This document shows positions 1-11,032 of a stretch of 64,000 nucleotides of DNA, piece after piece. Each line of letters opens with the position of its first letter. Positions within the stretch are counted from its first letter, which is position 1. Made by a program: the position numbers and the translations under genes. The notes beneath the pieces are model-generated. The model had not been told where the DNA came from. It saw only the letters and a program-made list of their open reading frames with translations, and ran no database searches. The DNA is from Paramecium octaurelia (lineage: Eukaryota > Ciliophora > Oligohymenophorea > Peniculida > Parameciidae), in assembly GCA_905182995.1 (NCBI GenBank), contig CAJJDP010000005.1, positions 682,001 to 746,000 of the forward strand, given 5' to 3'.

Positions 1-1852
1 TCAGTGTAACATAAAATTATACTTCTCCTTTTTGAAGTATGTATAGATAATCACTTACCTCATCTTACTATGATATACATATATGAAATAAGTACTTTAA
101 ATATAATTTGTTCAGGTGCAAATTTCTCTTCAATCAAATTTTTGGACAATTATATTAAAAATTAATCACTAAAATTTTCAGTCAAAAATTTAATCTTCTT
201 AACAATTTTCATATTGATATCTATCTTCATCTCCTCCAATAATTAGGCTGGAATTTATTCTGCAAATCTAAAGGCTTCTCTATCATTTTCTTCTTCTGCA
301 TCACACCAAACGTATTCAAAATACTTTCTAATCTTTTCAGCCAGGTGTTTATCAAGTCCCTTTAATCTCATATATTTCTTTAAATCATTCATATTTTGTC
401 TAAATTCATATGTCTTTCTACTCCAATCAGCATAAATGTTATTAATGTTACCAATTGAGTATCCAAAAATACCAACAGCAGCCACAGTCATTCCAATTGT
501 GAATATCCTTTCTCTTAAATTCTATGGAGTTATATCACCATACCCAATAGTTGTCATGGTTACTATACTAAAGTAGAAGGATGTTAAATATTATGCATGC
601 CAAGGTTCATCTTGCAATTCATTTTTTATAACCCAAGTGTTCTAATCACTTCCTGTTGTACCGACTAAAAACCATAGACAAGCACAAAAATGAGCTACTG
701 CCAAAATAGTGTATCCTAATTTAACCAAATCGAATATGGCTATTTAACTCGATGTGAGTTCAAGTCTGTCAAACAAATTTCCACTAAATTTAGTAATCTA
801 AAAGACTTTTAGAATAAGGACCAAATCCAAATAGTCCACTTAAAATCTAAGACTTAAGAAGAAGGGGATGATCACAAAAATATCAAAAAAAAAGGCTAAA
901 GATATTATCACAATATAGAGATACATGTTCTTATATAGTTTTTGGCTATGAGGTACCTATTTTCTATCACAGTTCCCTTATAGTAATAGCAGGTGTTGAA
1001 CTTTATTAGGATCTCCAAAATAAAAGAATAGGAAGGGAGTACATCAAATAACACCCATCTAAATTATTGAAAAATATCATCCAGTGAATTACTAGTGTCA
1101 AATTTAAATGCCACTCTGGCACTCACATAAAGTACGTTCATGTTCAAAATTGTCAATATGTAAATATTCCAAGCTATTGCGATTATTGACTCTGGACGCA
1201 GTATTAATTTGTTTTTGTTTAAATAATTATAAACCTTGAGCTTTCTAAGTGGGACAAATACTTATTGATTTAATTAGTATTTCATTTTTTCATATGGACT
1301 TGGTTTCTTAAATTAATTTACAACAATACTTCATATTTGAAATAATCATTAAATAAATAATATCTAAAATAGGCTGACTTGTCACCAATGATGTCAAAAA
1401 CATTCCTATTTATGAGTCTGAAACTAGTAGCAAAGTTAGATTTAGTTATGAAACTAATAAATCTTAAAATTATCATCAAAATCTCTAGAGGGTAGTTCTT
1501 CCAAGCTTAATTACTAAACCCATCAATTTCAACTACTGATTACGAATCCAGGAGAAAAGGACTCTCATCTTTGTTTTTCTTGTTCTTAGGAGGTTTGCCT
1601 GTGTATTGAGGACCATAATGTGACAATTTAATTTGGGATTGGCCTGTGCGATTTCTATAAAAGAGTATGAATTTCAGTTATGTACAATTTTGGATTATCT
1701 GAAACTAAATCTGTAGCTCTCAATGTTCGCAAGGTTTCTTTATTGCTCTGTAGAGCCTTTTTGATTTTCGCAATGGTTTATTGCTTTTATCTTGATCCAC
1801 TATCTAATAACGATCTGCCAGATTATCCTTGTAAAGTATGATTGCCTATCAT
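1..1852 (-). CDS. Cyclic-nucleotide-gated type K+ channel, 3' end off window
   Basis: Six-TM voltage/cyclic-nucleotide-gated K+ channel of the eag/HCN/CNG superfamily, expected in the surface or ciliary membrane. Seen: the start MIGNHTLQGQ, hydrophobic S1-S6, the pore filter TMTTIGYGD (about 560-610), then a C-linker (ADWSRKTYEFRQNMNDLKKY) and the start of a cyclic-nucleotide-binding domain (DYLYILQKGEV) that runs off the left edge. Four short introns restore one frame: 1655-1685, 1307-1329, 896-924 and 68-95. The start at 1852 is the first ATG of the open frame after an upstream TGA. Paramecium has a large expanded family of such channels. Ligand and voltage behaviour cannot be read here. 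Confidence 0.93.
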
Positions 1853-2407
1853 AAGGTAAACTGAGAGATGTTACAATTATCTTGTTCAGTTCTAAAATTT
1901 TCTGATTGATTTGGCTGCATATTTGAAATAAAATTGTATTTAAATATAATATCAGTAGGAGCATAGTTGTAAATGGAGTTCATTGCCAGATTCGAGATTA
2001 TTGCAATCCAAAAAAAATGAATAGAGGAATTGGCAGTTTAAGAAAATAATCAAACAGTGAGGATTTAATTGACTAATAGTTGTTTGGTTTTGTTTACAAA
2101 ATAGTATATTGGAACTGTGAGGCATTTCATTGATGATAGACATTTTGTGTAGAAGGAGCTAATTCCATATTGAATTATATTGATAAGAAATTTATAAGCA
2201 GTAATCATTAATATATTTAAGGTTTGTATAAATTTAGGATAATGATCAAAAAAGTATATACAGTACCAACTCCAAGAGAATAGAAACCTAAAATACAGTA
2301 GAAGAGTTAACAAGATGTGATGTGAGCTATTATTGATTAAGAGTAGAAAGTAAACTTAGTTTGCCTATATTCCTGATTAACCCACTTAAAAAGAATCATC
2401 ATCTAAG
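1853..2407. other. Divergent intergenic region, no firm gene
   Basis: Lies between the K+ channel start and the next plus-strand gene. Two hydrophobic minus-strand readings exist (about 1952-2143 and 2065-2313, the latter beginning MLTLLLYFRFLFSW). Neither joins to the channel by a good splice nor resembles a known protein. It may hold a small membrane protein gene, but I cannot support one. Confidence 0.4.
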
Positions 2408-2699
2408 ATGGCTCGCTCATATTTAATGTTTAAGCCCAAGTTAGTCGAAGAAATTGATGAGAACAACATGAAAAAAATGAAACTCTCATTTCACAATTCG
2501 ATCACTGACTTATAAACTTTTGAGGAATTGGCACAAGAATAGCAACAGAGAGAATCAACACCAAATTTAAATTAGGCTCCTTAAGAAAAGACTAAGACAT
2601 TTGTCAGGTAACTAATTTTGTCTACCATTTTAGAAAGTCTATGAGACACTTAACTTAGCTATGAAGCAAAATAAATTTCGTGATAAATTATATATATGA
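2408..2699 (+). CDS. Small unknown protein, 86 aa
   Basis: Not recognised. It starts MARSYLMFKPKLVEEIDE and is charged and hydrophilic, with a QEQQQRES stretch. Exon 1 (2408-2602) is followed by a 31-nt intron (2603-2633, GTC...TAG) and exon 2, which ends KQNKFRDKLYI and TGA at 2699. The GTC donor is unusual, since most introns here start GTA. An alternative GTA donor four bases on would shift the frame and end the protein nine codons into exon 2. No signal peptide or TM segment. It may be a small regulatory or structural protein; no function is claimed. Confidence 0.55.
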
Positions 2700-2891
2700 C
2701 TTATTTAAGTCTTTTATATAAAATTTTGCATATCCACCTATTTTATTTTTTAATTTTTCACTAATGAAAAAATAAAATACCAACATCCCAATTCACAAGC
2801 CTTGAGCTTAATTTGTTAGATATTTAATAATTAAACTGGTGCGAAAGAAGTAAATAAAATAGAAGAACAGCATTTGCCTAATGGATATTTT

Positions 2892-3470
2892 ATGACATAT
2901 AAATAATAATAGTCTCATCATCAAGACTAGTTGAATTAGTTAATAATAATTGAGAAACGATAAAATCCAATAGTTTTCAGAAGAGGATAATCATAAACTG
3001 AATTAAAAGAACAAGATTAAATGCAACATTTACTAAATCCATTATTATTTTAATTGATCATAGAAGAAGAATATATCTAATTACGAAGATTTAAATTAAA
3101 TAATATGAAAAGATGCCAATGTAGTTTATTTGTATTTCTCATCAATCACTGGCAGGCACACCAAAAAATGAAATTGTAAAAACAATCTAATGAACTTGTT
3201 GCATAATCAGTCACATAAAAAACTAATCCAGAGTAATTAGAAATATCTGATTTAACAGGTAACTATATTATAAAGAACTTCGAAATGGCACAGTTATTTC
3301 AACAGAATTCAGAACCTAAAAATAATATAGAAAACTCAGATAGTATGGAGCAAAACTAAATTTTTTGGAGCCAAGGATTAGAGAAAACAAGCACAAGAAA
3401 CAAAATAGTGAAGCATTTAGTATTATACAATATTATTTATTTACATTTTATTTATTAACTTATTAAGGAA
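2892..3470 (+). CDS. Probable gene of unresolved structure
   Basis: A plus-strand frame, open from about 2700, gives protein-like sequence from an ATG at 2892 (MTYKQQQSHHQDQLNQ, then ELKEQDQMQHLLNPLL). A 26-nt intron at 3233-3258 leads into a convincing stretch (ELRNGTVISTEFRTQ, later LNFLEPRIRENKHKKQNSE). No TGA closes this frame before the next gene begins at 3483, so the 3' end is undefined. Codon use looks coding, but start, splicing and stop are all uncertain. It could be an intact small gene, the 5' part of the following gene, or a decaying copy. Confidence 0.33.
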
Positions 3471-3482
3471 CATAAAGAGAAA

Positions 3483-5539
3483 ATGTCTACCAAAAAATAG
3501 GTGTCAGGAGGAAAAACGTCAAGATCAAATAGTAAATAATCAGTATCTAATCCGATATCAGTGAGAAAGCGGTTTTCATCATTATGTTCGCCGTAAATTT
3601 TTGATCTAATCTTTTCTATAGGCCAAACAGTCAGGGACAATCGTCTTGTGTCTTTTGTTAGAAATTCAAAAGTAAGAAGGTTGAAACCTATGCTCCTCTC
3701 CTTAATAAGGCGTTATTTGCTAAATATTCTTCATCTCAAAACTACTATTATTCAAAGGACATTAATGATATAATTGATGAGGAATCTACTCCAGCAGTTG
3801 TATTTTATAGGGATTTGGAATGTATAGTAGAGGAAGAAGAATATTTGAAGAGGTACCAATTAATCTATTAAAAGATCTTACGCTAAAAAGGAATCAACTT
3901 CTAAAATTAAAGCATTGTTAGAATACTACAAATATCACAAGGACATCCCGCGACTCTTTATGCAGAAGGTCTACATCACGATTAACAAGTTCCACGAAAA
4001 GAAACGAAGAATAGAATATGCAAATATCAAAAGGAAATTGAATATCCCAGATGAAGATATAGTAAGTTTAATATCTAAAAATCTAGTAACAATCATAAAA
4101 AAAGGAGAAGAAGAAGAAATAACAACACAGTGATGAAGATGTGACTGTGGGTTAATTAAAACATCTTCTCAAGGATTTGAAATTAGATACAAATTCCTAT
4201 CTCTAAAAAAAAGTTGACATCTCTAGTAGTGTATAATTACGTGAATTCGTATAATAAATTGGATAAAAATATGATTATCTCGGATAAATTTCTGGCTTAT
4301 TGTCTATCGATCAAAGCAATAGTTTTCTCTTAAGGTCTCAAGATCTTTCAACGATCAACAAGAATCTTAAATAAAATTATCTCGTCAATAATAAACCACA
4401 AACTAATTAAAACTCTAAAGCCTAAATTTTAGACTCAAAAACAACTCATTAAATAAGCTATTAAGGCAGTTTTGATAAGATCAATATCAATAGATTGTAA
4501 TTTGTCAATCAAGGAGAGGTATCTTCCATAAAAGCTGAAAACTCTATTAAAGCAGGCGAATAAACCAAAAGATCTAATTAGGATTAATCCCCTATAAGGA
4601 ATTCATCATAATTACAAACCATATAAAAGGTGTACTCATAAATTGAAGGATTTGCTAGTTTTGTTTAAAAATAATAACAATCATAGTATCAATAACAAAA
4701 ACTAAATTATGGTCAAAAGTCAAATTCGTAAAGGAAAGTCAGTGCAAATTTCAATTCAACTGATTGCTAATTCAGATTACCAAGTAGATAAAATTCAACA
4801 TAAAAGCAACCTCCTGAGTTGCAATCATATTAAGTTAATTTCTTGTAAATATATATTGATAACCCATTGTAGAAGAACCAGAGTGGCCTCCCAATTATAA
4901 AAATATGATGATGATTATAAGAGTATCAAACATGTACATTAATAATCTTAGGTAAGCAACCATTAGCAACAGATAGAATTCAAAGATAAAGTGTTTATAA
5001 TGTAGGCGACAAAAATTAGCAGAAGTCTTCCTCTAAAAATATGTAGAATATAATCTAATTTTAGATAAAAGGTTCCATAGAAATTCACTCAATATGCATT
5101 AGCAACACTGAGGAATCTGTAGGTAAAGTACTCTGAAGTTAAGAAGAAACAAATTGTTAACACTAACAATGTGCAAGGACCAATATTGAATTCATAATTG
5201 CTACATTATAGAACTAAATCTCAAGATGCAGTGGGAACTTATAAAGCATCTCCTCCAAAATAACCTCTACGACAGGATAATTCAAAAGATCCATTAAGAA
5301 TTACAAATAACATTAATGTTCAAGGGTCATCTAAAAAGGGAGGTGGTGTATACAATATCAACTAAAATAATATAGTTAATATTTATATTGAAGATTTGAA
5401 ATCTTCTGCCAAAATAAAGTAAGGCGGTTCATAAACTGCTCGAATCAATAGCCCCTTAAAAAATAACCCTAAAGGAATTTTCGAAGTCTATAACACTCAA
5501 AGATCTAATTTAAGTCCAGCAAGCAAAAAAATAGGTTGA
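3483..5539 (+). CDS. Q/N/S-rich unknown protein, 650 aa
   Basis: No family recognised. The N-terminal 200 residues are best ordered (SKKVETYAPLLNKALFAKY; then DIPRLFMQKVYITINKFH followed by a basic helix). The remaining two thirds are low-complexity and rich in Gln, Asn, Ser and Lys, with many TAA/TAG Gln codons. Four introns fit: 3593-3621, 3853-3874, 4062-4086 and 4845-4872. With them the CDS is exactly 651 codons including TGA. There is no signal peptide or TM segment. The layout resembles cytoskeletal or scaffold proteins of ciliates, but that is only an impression. Confidence 0.75.
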
Positions 5540-5599
5540 GATAAAATGTTATTTATATAAATTCTATGGATAATTAATATTTTCTTAATTATTTAAATG

Positions 5600-6600
5600 T
5601 TCTTAATTTATGAAGATTAACAGCTATAGAGTATTTAGCCATAGCAACAGATTATGTAGAAATTGCATTAGTCAGATAAATAATCTAAGTCTAGATAAAT
5701 AATTGACCTCAATTAGATGTTTAAAAGTAGTAATCTGAAATGCAAACCTACTAATAAAACAACATCAGCTTCTTCAACTGATTCTTGAATTTAGTTAAAA
5801 ATTAGCTCAGAAATCAGCATCTAGTTATGGTTCACCAATCCCCCCCCAATTTTCAAAATTATTATTACTAAATCTATTTAATAAATCTTTTAAGGCTACA
5901 ATAGATTCGAAGTCAGAAAATATCCAATGACTCCTAAAATTTCTTCTCCTTTAACTGCTTATTAAATGGCATCTAGCCAATTTACATCAGTGAAGATGCC
6001 TTAAGCTTCTCTAGCTAATGGTCAAGTTATTCTTTCATCCATCAAAAGCTTATCTAGATTTATCATTTAACCATATTCTTCATAAACTTCTTGGTAAAAC
6101 TCTCATAAATTCTGCTCCTCTGTTTTCATTTGAATAAGTAGCATTATAGAATCAAAAAAAACAAATGAATCTTTGGATTTAATTTTCAGGATCTGAATTT
6201 GAACATATATGATCCATAGGTTAAAGCATCGACTGGTTTGCTCTTCCACTAGTTCTAAATTTAATTACACCAGCGTATTGCATCTAATCATGCTTTGCGA
6301 GGAACATAATCAATGAATATTTCTATAATATTTTATTATGTTTTGAGAAGGCTGATATTTGTTTTTCAATATTTTTACCAAGAGAATCTAATCTTTGTTT
6401 TTATACATCAAATAATTATAGTGAGTTACTTATAATTAATAGTTTTTCGAACTGATTTAGAGTAAATAGTTGAATCTATTTTGCTGTTACAAATAATCTG
6501 TCATTAATTAGGATGAGTATTTGCAACTAGTAGGAGATTTGATTTCGTCAAGACTTTAGTATTTCAATAGTACAATATAATAATAAGTAATGTGATTTTA
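5600..6600 (-). pseudogene. Degraded complex I 75-kDa subunit (NDUFS1/NuoG-like)
   Basis: The minus strand carries, in the order of the NDUFS1 family but scattered over all three frames, pieces matching known landmarks: LLLVANTHPN (family FLLANHPLDCP), PVDALTYGSYMFKFRS (family CPVGALTSKPY), EFMRVLPR, WLNDKSRQAFDG, RITQPLAREAQGIFTDVNW, ESIVALKDLLNRF and SVEEADVVLLVG. Several in-frame TGAs and frameshifts lie between them with no GT...AG pairs that would remove them. Iron-sulfur ligand cysteines are mostly lost. A functional copy must exist elsewhere if complex I works. Short ORFs in this block on either strand are taken as chance. Boundaries are approximate. Confidence 0.8.
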
Positions 6601-6684
6601 ATAACAACAATAAATATTATTTGTAAATTCATGTTCATTTGAAATATTTAATCAAGATTGAAATTTAAATTAAAAAAATATTAA

Positions 6685-7286
6685 ATGGCTGAAGAAAAAG
6701 AAATTGAAATAAAAGAAGAGAAGGAGTAAACCTAAGAGCATCATCATGATCACGACCACGATCACGACCACGACCATTCAGATGATGGACACGATCACGA
6801 TAATTAAGGAGGAGATGATAAAGAAAAGAAGGCCAACAGAGGAGAGAAGAAATTCAAAAAGGCTATGCTCAAATTAGGAATGAAGCCAGTGGCTGGAATC
6901 ACCAGAGTTACAATTAAAAGAGGAAAGCAACTCCTTCTTTACATTGACAACCCAGAAGTATTAAAATCAGCAAACGTTGACAATTCCTACATCGTTTTTG
7001 GAGAAGCTAAAGTAAATGACCCACAAAGTCAAATTGGAAAGAAGGAAGCTGATAATTTGGCTTAACAAGTGTAATAATTTAATCTCTAAAATGTAGTACC
7101 AAATAAGTCGAAGAATAATAATAATAATAGACACAAAACCCAGAATAAGTCAGCGATGAAGGTATTCCTCCTGAGTCAATCAAAATGGTTATGGAACATT
7201 GCAAGTGTGATAGAAGTAAAGCTGTGGAAGCACTTAGAAAATCCGATAACGACACCGTTTAAGCCATTCTCACCTTAACTGGATGA
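6685..7286 (+). CDS. NACA: Nascent polypeptide-associated complex subunit alpha
   Basis: NAC alpha binds ribosomes near the exit tunnel with NAC beta and shields nascent chains. Seen: an acidic and His/Asp-rich N terminus, the NAC domain (ITRVTIKRGKQLLLYID, then NSYIVFGEAKV, about residues 60-110), a Gln-rich linker and a C-terminal UBA domain (IPPESIKMVMEHCKCDRSKA to ILTLTG). An intron at 7093-7130 (38 nt) or 7096-7130 (35 nt) restores frame; both are phase 0, giving 187 or 188 aa. It contains a TAA trinucleotide run. Residues about 19-41 are alternating His and Asp, which is unusual for NAC alpha. Confidence 0.95.
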
Positions 7287-7406
7287 TGATTTATTATATC
7301 TAAGTAGATAAATATAGTATAAAATTTAACACAAATAAGCCTTTTCAGAACAATTAGCTTACAAAGTATAGAAATAAGTATTCAATATATATATATAATA
7401 TTTAAT

Positions 7407-9094
7407 ATGGCTGTAGCCTCTTAAAATGTCTTCAATAATTAATATGCGATTCAGAAGAAGATCTCTTCAGGTTCATTTGGAGTTGTATATCAAGGAATTG
7501 ATTTAAGAACTTCAGATCAAGTGGCAATTAAAGTAGAAAAACAAGAAATTGATGATTTATTTAGTTTGGACAGAGAAGTAGAGTCAAAAATATTCTATAT
7601 TTAGGTTTAAATATTAAGGAATTTGCATGGGACTCCACAAGTTCCCAAATTGAAATGGGCTGGAAAAGAAAAAGGAAATAATGTGATGGTAATCCAATTA
7701 TTAGGAAGAGATTTAACACACTATCTAAGATAAAGAAAGCGCTTTAGTTTGGCATGCGTTTTGGGCATTGCTGATTAGATGTTGACTATTCTAGAAGCCA
7801 TTCATAGCAAGTATTTATTGAATTCAAGAAAGGGGTGTAATTCATAGAGACATAAAGCCTGAAAACATATTGGCTGGTAAGGAAAGAGAGCGGAATCTTA
7901 TTTATCTTGTAGATTATGGCATAGCGAAGCAATTCAAAGATAAAGATGACAAACATATGTATATCAACTCAATTAACATATAAGTACTTTCAAGGAAAAC
8001 AAACCTTTTTTGGGAACATCCAGATATGCCAGCATAGCAGCTCACAAGGGCCAGGAATTATCAAGGAAGGATGACCTAGAATCTTTGGGATATATGTTAA
8101 TGTATTTGTAATATTCATATAGAGATTTTTATTAAGGGGAAGTTTACCATGGTAGAGCATTAGTTATAAGAACGAGGATGAGAAAGTAAAAATGGTAGGA
8201 TTGTTGAAAATGAGAATTACTTCTCAAGAATTATGTTAAGATATTCCAACTGAATTTATGAGGTTTATTGATTTAGTTAAGAAAATGAGTTATCGCGAAA
8301 AACCAGACTATAGGTAAATGTTAAATTGAATAATTATTTAGATATTTTTAATAATTATTTAGAAGAGTCTCCATTTAATAACAGATTGAGTGCCGATTTG
8401 ATTGGTATGATGAAAATAACTATGAGAAAAAGTCAGGATCTGCATCACCCAAGAAGTAGCAGTCCATTAAAATCGTTGATTAATCCTATTTGATTCAATA
8501 AATCTATACGCCAAATAAAAAAAAGTTAAGTGAAGAATACGATGACACCGGATAATCAAAGAGAGAATCTAATGGACGACAATCTTTAATTAATAATAAT
8601 TCTAATAATCTACTATTATGTGATAGTAGAATGAATCTTAAAAACAAGAGCTTTAGTTCATATAATGAATCCAATTTATAGTATAGTGATGTCCAACCTG
8701 ATTTGAGTTGTCTCATAGCATATTAGAGGAATCTAAGATATGGATCATTTCATAATGAAGCTGAAGTTCCCAAACAACCTGATAGAAGTACTTCAGCTTA
8801 AGAGAAGAACAAAGTTAAGCACAAATTAAGTTTGGATGTCAAACCTAATTGCTACAAATCTATAATTGAATACTAGTTAGGATTAGTGAACAATCCCTCG
8901 ATTATGGATTTTACAGTAAATAGTCAAAATTAAATGAATGAGGATGAGAGTCCATGTCTTGATGATAAATTTAGTATATTGAAAATAGGTTCAATTGATA
9001 AGTAAATTCATTTAGTAATTCTAGTAAATTCAAAAATCCAATACAACTATTCAGAATTAATAACAAAGAGAAAACAAGAGTTAAAAATAATTGA
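7407..9094 (+). CDS. Casein kinase 1-like Ser/Thr protein kinase, 519 aa
   Basis: CK1-family kinase. Seen: the glycine loop [12 protein letters not shown], the lysine in [10 protein letters not shown], catalytic loop [12 protein letters not shown], a DYG in place of DFG (VDYGIAKQF, usual in CK1), [13 protein letters not shown], the CK1 signature [15 protein letters not shown], and the terminal [19 protein letters not shown]. Five introns (7811-7832, 7959-7984, 8108-8136, 8314-8341, 9002-9024) give 520 codons with TGA. A roughly 200-residue Ser/Asn/Gln-rich tail follows the kinase domain and probably controls targeting or autoinhibition. Ciliates have expanded CK1 families; the substrate is unknown. 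Confidence 0.94.
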
Positions 9095-9122
9095 ATAAAC
9101 TTTATATTTATTATTTAATGAA

Positions 9123-10799
9123 TCAACCCTCATAGTATGGTTAAGCATATCCACCTAATGTGCTTCTCTTCCATGATCTATTATAATGTGCAACAGCATC
9201 TAACAAGTGAGTAGGTCCCCATACGACAACAGAAATATCCTATTATTTATTTAAACAGTATGATTACCTTATCCCAGAAGTGTCTTGTAGCAACTCTAGT
9301 CAAATGACCAGCATCAAGAGCAGAGATTCTTCTAGCAAATTCACTTCTTGGCACTCTTCTTCCCCAATAGCTAAATCTTACTGAAATATAGATACAAAAC
9401 TTATTAAGCAATTTCTCTTGATTATTTGGCTGAACTTTCTTAACTTAATAATTCGTTGAACACTTTGGCTCTAGCTCTAAAAACTTCAACTTAACCTACA
9501 GATGAAGCATAATCAGATAAAACCATTTGACTGACATATGCCATTTATGTTGCAAAGACTTCATTGCCAATCAAATAATTTCCAAAAAGACCAGTGTCTG
9601 AATATGCATAATAAACGCATCTTTAGTATGTGACATCTGGTAATCCACCGAGAAGTGAATGCATAGTGTTGTATTATCTGCTTGGAGCATTCAAATGGAA
9701 TCCTGTGTGTTTGTCAGCTCTATAATCACCAATAAGTCTTTAGAAATAATGGAGAGCAAAAACATCAGGGTGATTCCATCCTGGAGCATCGAAGAAAACA
9801 CCAACATTCAAATTTGTTAATTCGTCATCTTTCATTAACTACACCATTAATAAAATGTTAATACCATAATGGATGGTGTGGCATATGGTTTTTCTGAATT
9901 TGGTACTTCAGTTGGTACAGATGTGCCTAATCCTTTGAATGCCTTATTGACTGCAGAGACCAAGTCTTCATGATTAACATTACCAGCAGCAGAGACTACT
10001 ACATTTGGTGCAACGAAATTAGCCTTGTGGAATTATCTAATTTATTCTTCTGTAACATTTGGAATGTTATCTCTAATTCCTGCTGTTGGTTAGCCCAAAT
10101 AATGATCTCTATAATTTGTATAATGAGCAGCTTCAGCTACAACTCTGTATTAATCATTGATGCTAACTGATTCTCTATAGATTCCTTCTCTTTCTGCTTC
10201 AATTTAAGCTGGTGAATATAATGAATTTGTCAAAATGTCTCCTAAAAAGTTGACTGCTCTCTCCAATTCGGATGGCAAGAAAGTGAGAGTGTAAGTCTAT
10301 AATTCTCTGCCCTATTTAACTTTTAATGCTCCTCCCAAGTAATCAATTTCTGCTTCGACTTATTCTCTTGATCTTGTTGTTGTTCCCTAATATATATATG
10401 TATTCATACTCTTAAGTTTAATTTTGAGATGAAATTTGAAACACCTGAGCTTTCCAAAGTTTCAAATCTTGATCCTGCTTTCACAGCTACTGTAATTGAA
10501 GCTAGTGGAGAACTGTATTATTCAGACACTACTCTAAGGCCAGTATCCAATTGAGTTAAAGCTAATTTATAATAATCACACATACCTTGTGGTCTGTCGT
10601 ATTTTAAGGCTTCAGGAATTTCGCCTGTTGGCAATTCTCCAAAATCCACTAATGCTGACTTAGAGAATTGTAATTAGAAATTTCTTTCAACTTTGGTTTA
10701 TTAGGTTGATGTTGCAGGAGCTTTCTTTCCTGAGACACTCTCAGCTGTGCAAAATTAAGCCAATTTACGAAGAGAATGAAATCTATTCCTCAAAAACAT
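9123..10799 (-). CDS. Mitochondrial M16 protein, MPP beta/complex III core-1-like, catalytic motif lost
   Basis: M16 family protein of 518 aa with a basic, Ser/Arg-rich mitochondrial presequence (MFLRNRFHSLRKLAQF). Seen: RVVSEQYSSPLASITVAVKAGSRFE, GTTTRSREQVEAEIDYLGGAL, YRESVSINDQYRVVAEAAH, and a second M16 half with YSDTGLFGNYLIG and WGRRVPRSEFARRI. The zinc motif HxxEH of active beta-MPP is replaced by NFISK, and the glycine-rich loop of alpha-MPP is absent. A structural core subunit of the bc1 complex is therefore more likely than a protease. Five introns (9240-9267, 9377-9395, 9839-9864, 10387-10409, 10562-10585) give exactly 519 codons. The 19-nt intron at 9377 is the least certain. Confidence 0.88.
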
Positions 10800-11032
10800 A
10801 TCTGAATTAATTTATTTATATTTAAATTCGATTGCCTTTTAATACTAATTAGGAATCCTTTTTGCATACATTTTCTTCTTAGAATTTTGAATCTATGTTA
10901 ATTATTCTAATTAAATAAAAACAATTTAGATATCGACACTATATCATTTCATTTAAATATTCAATCCAATTTATTATGATAATTGTGATTATTAGTTAGA
11001 GTTTTATGAATTTATTTTTTTAATTCATAGAT

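Noticed and set aside
5597..5788. 63-codon plus-strand ORF, Gln-rich, ATG to TGA without introns
   Set aside because: It lies in the NDUFS1-like relic on the other strand; with only TGA as stop, ORFs of this size are expected by chance in AT-rich DNA.
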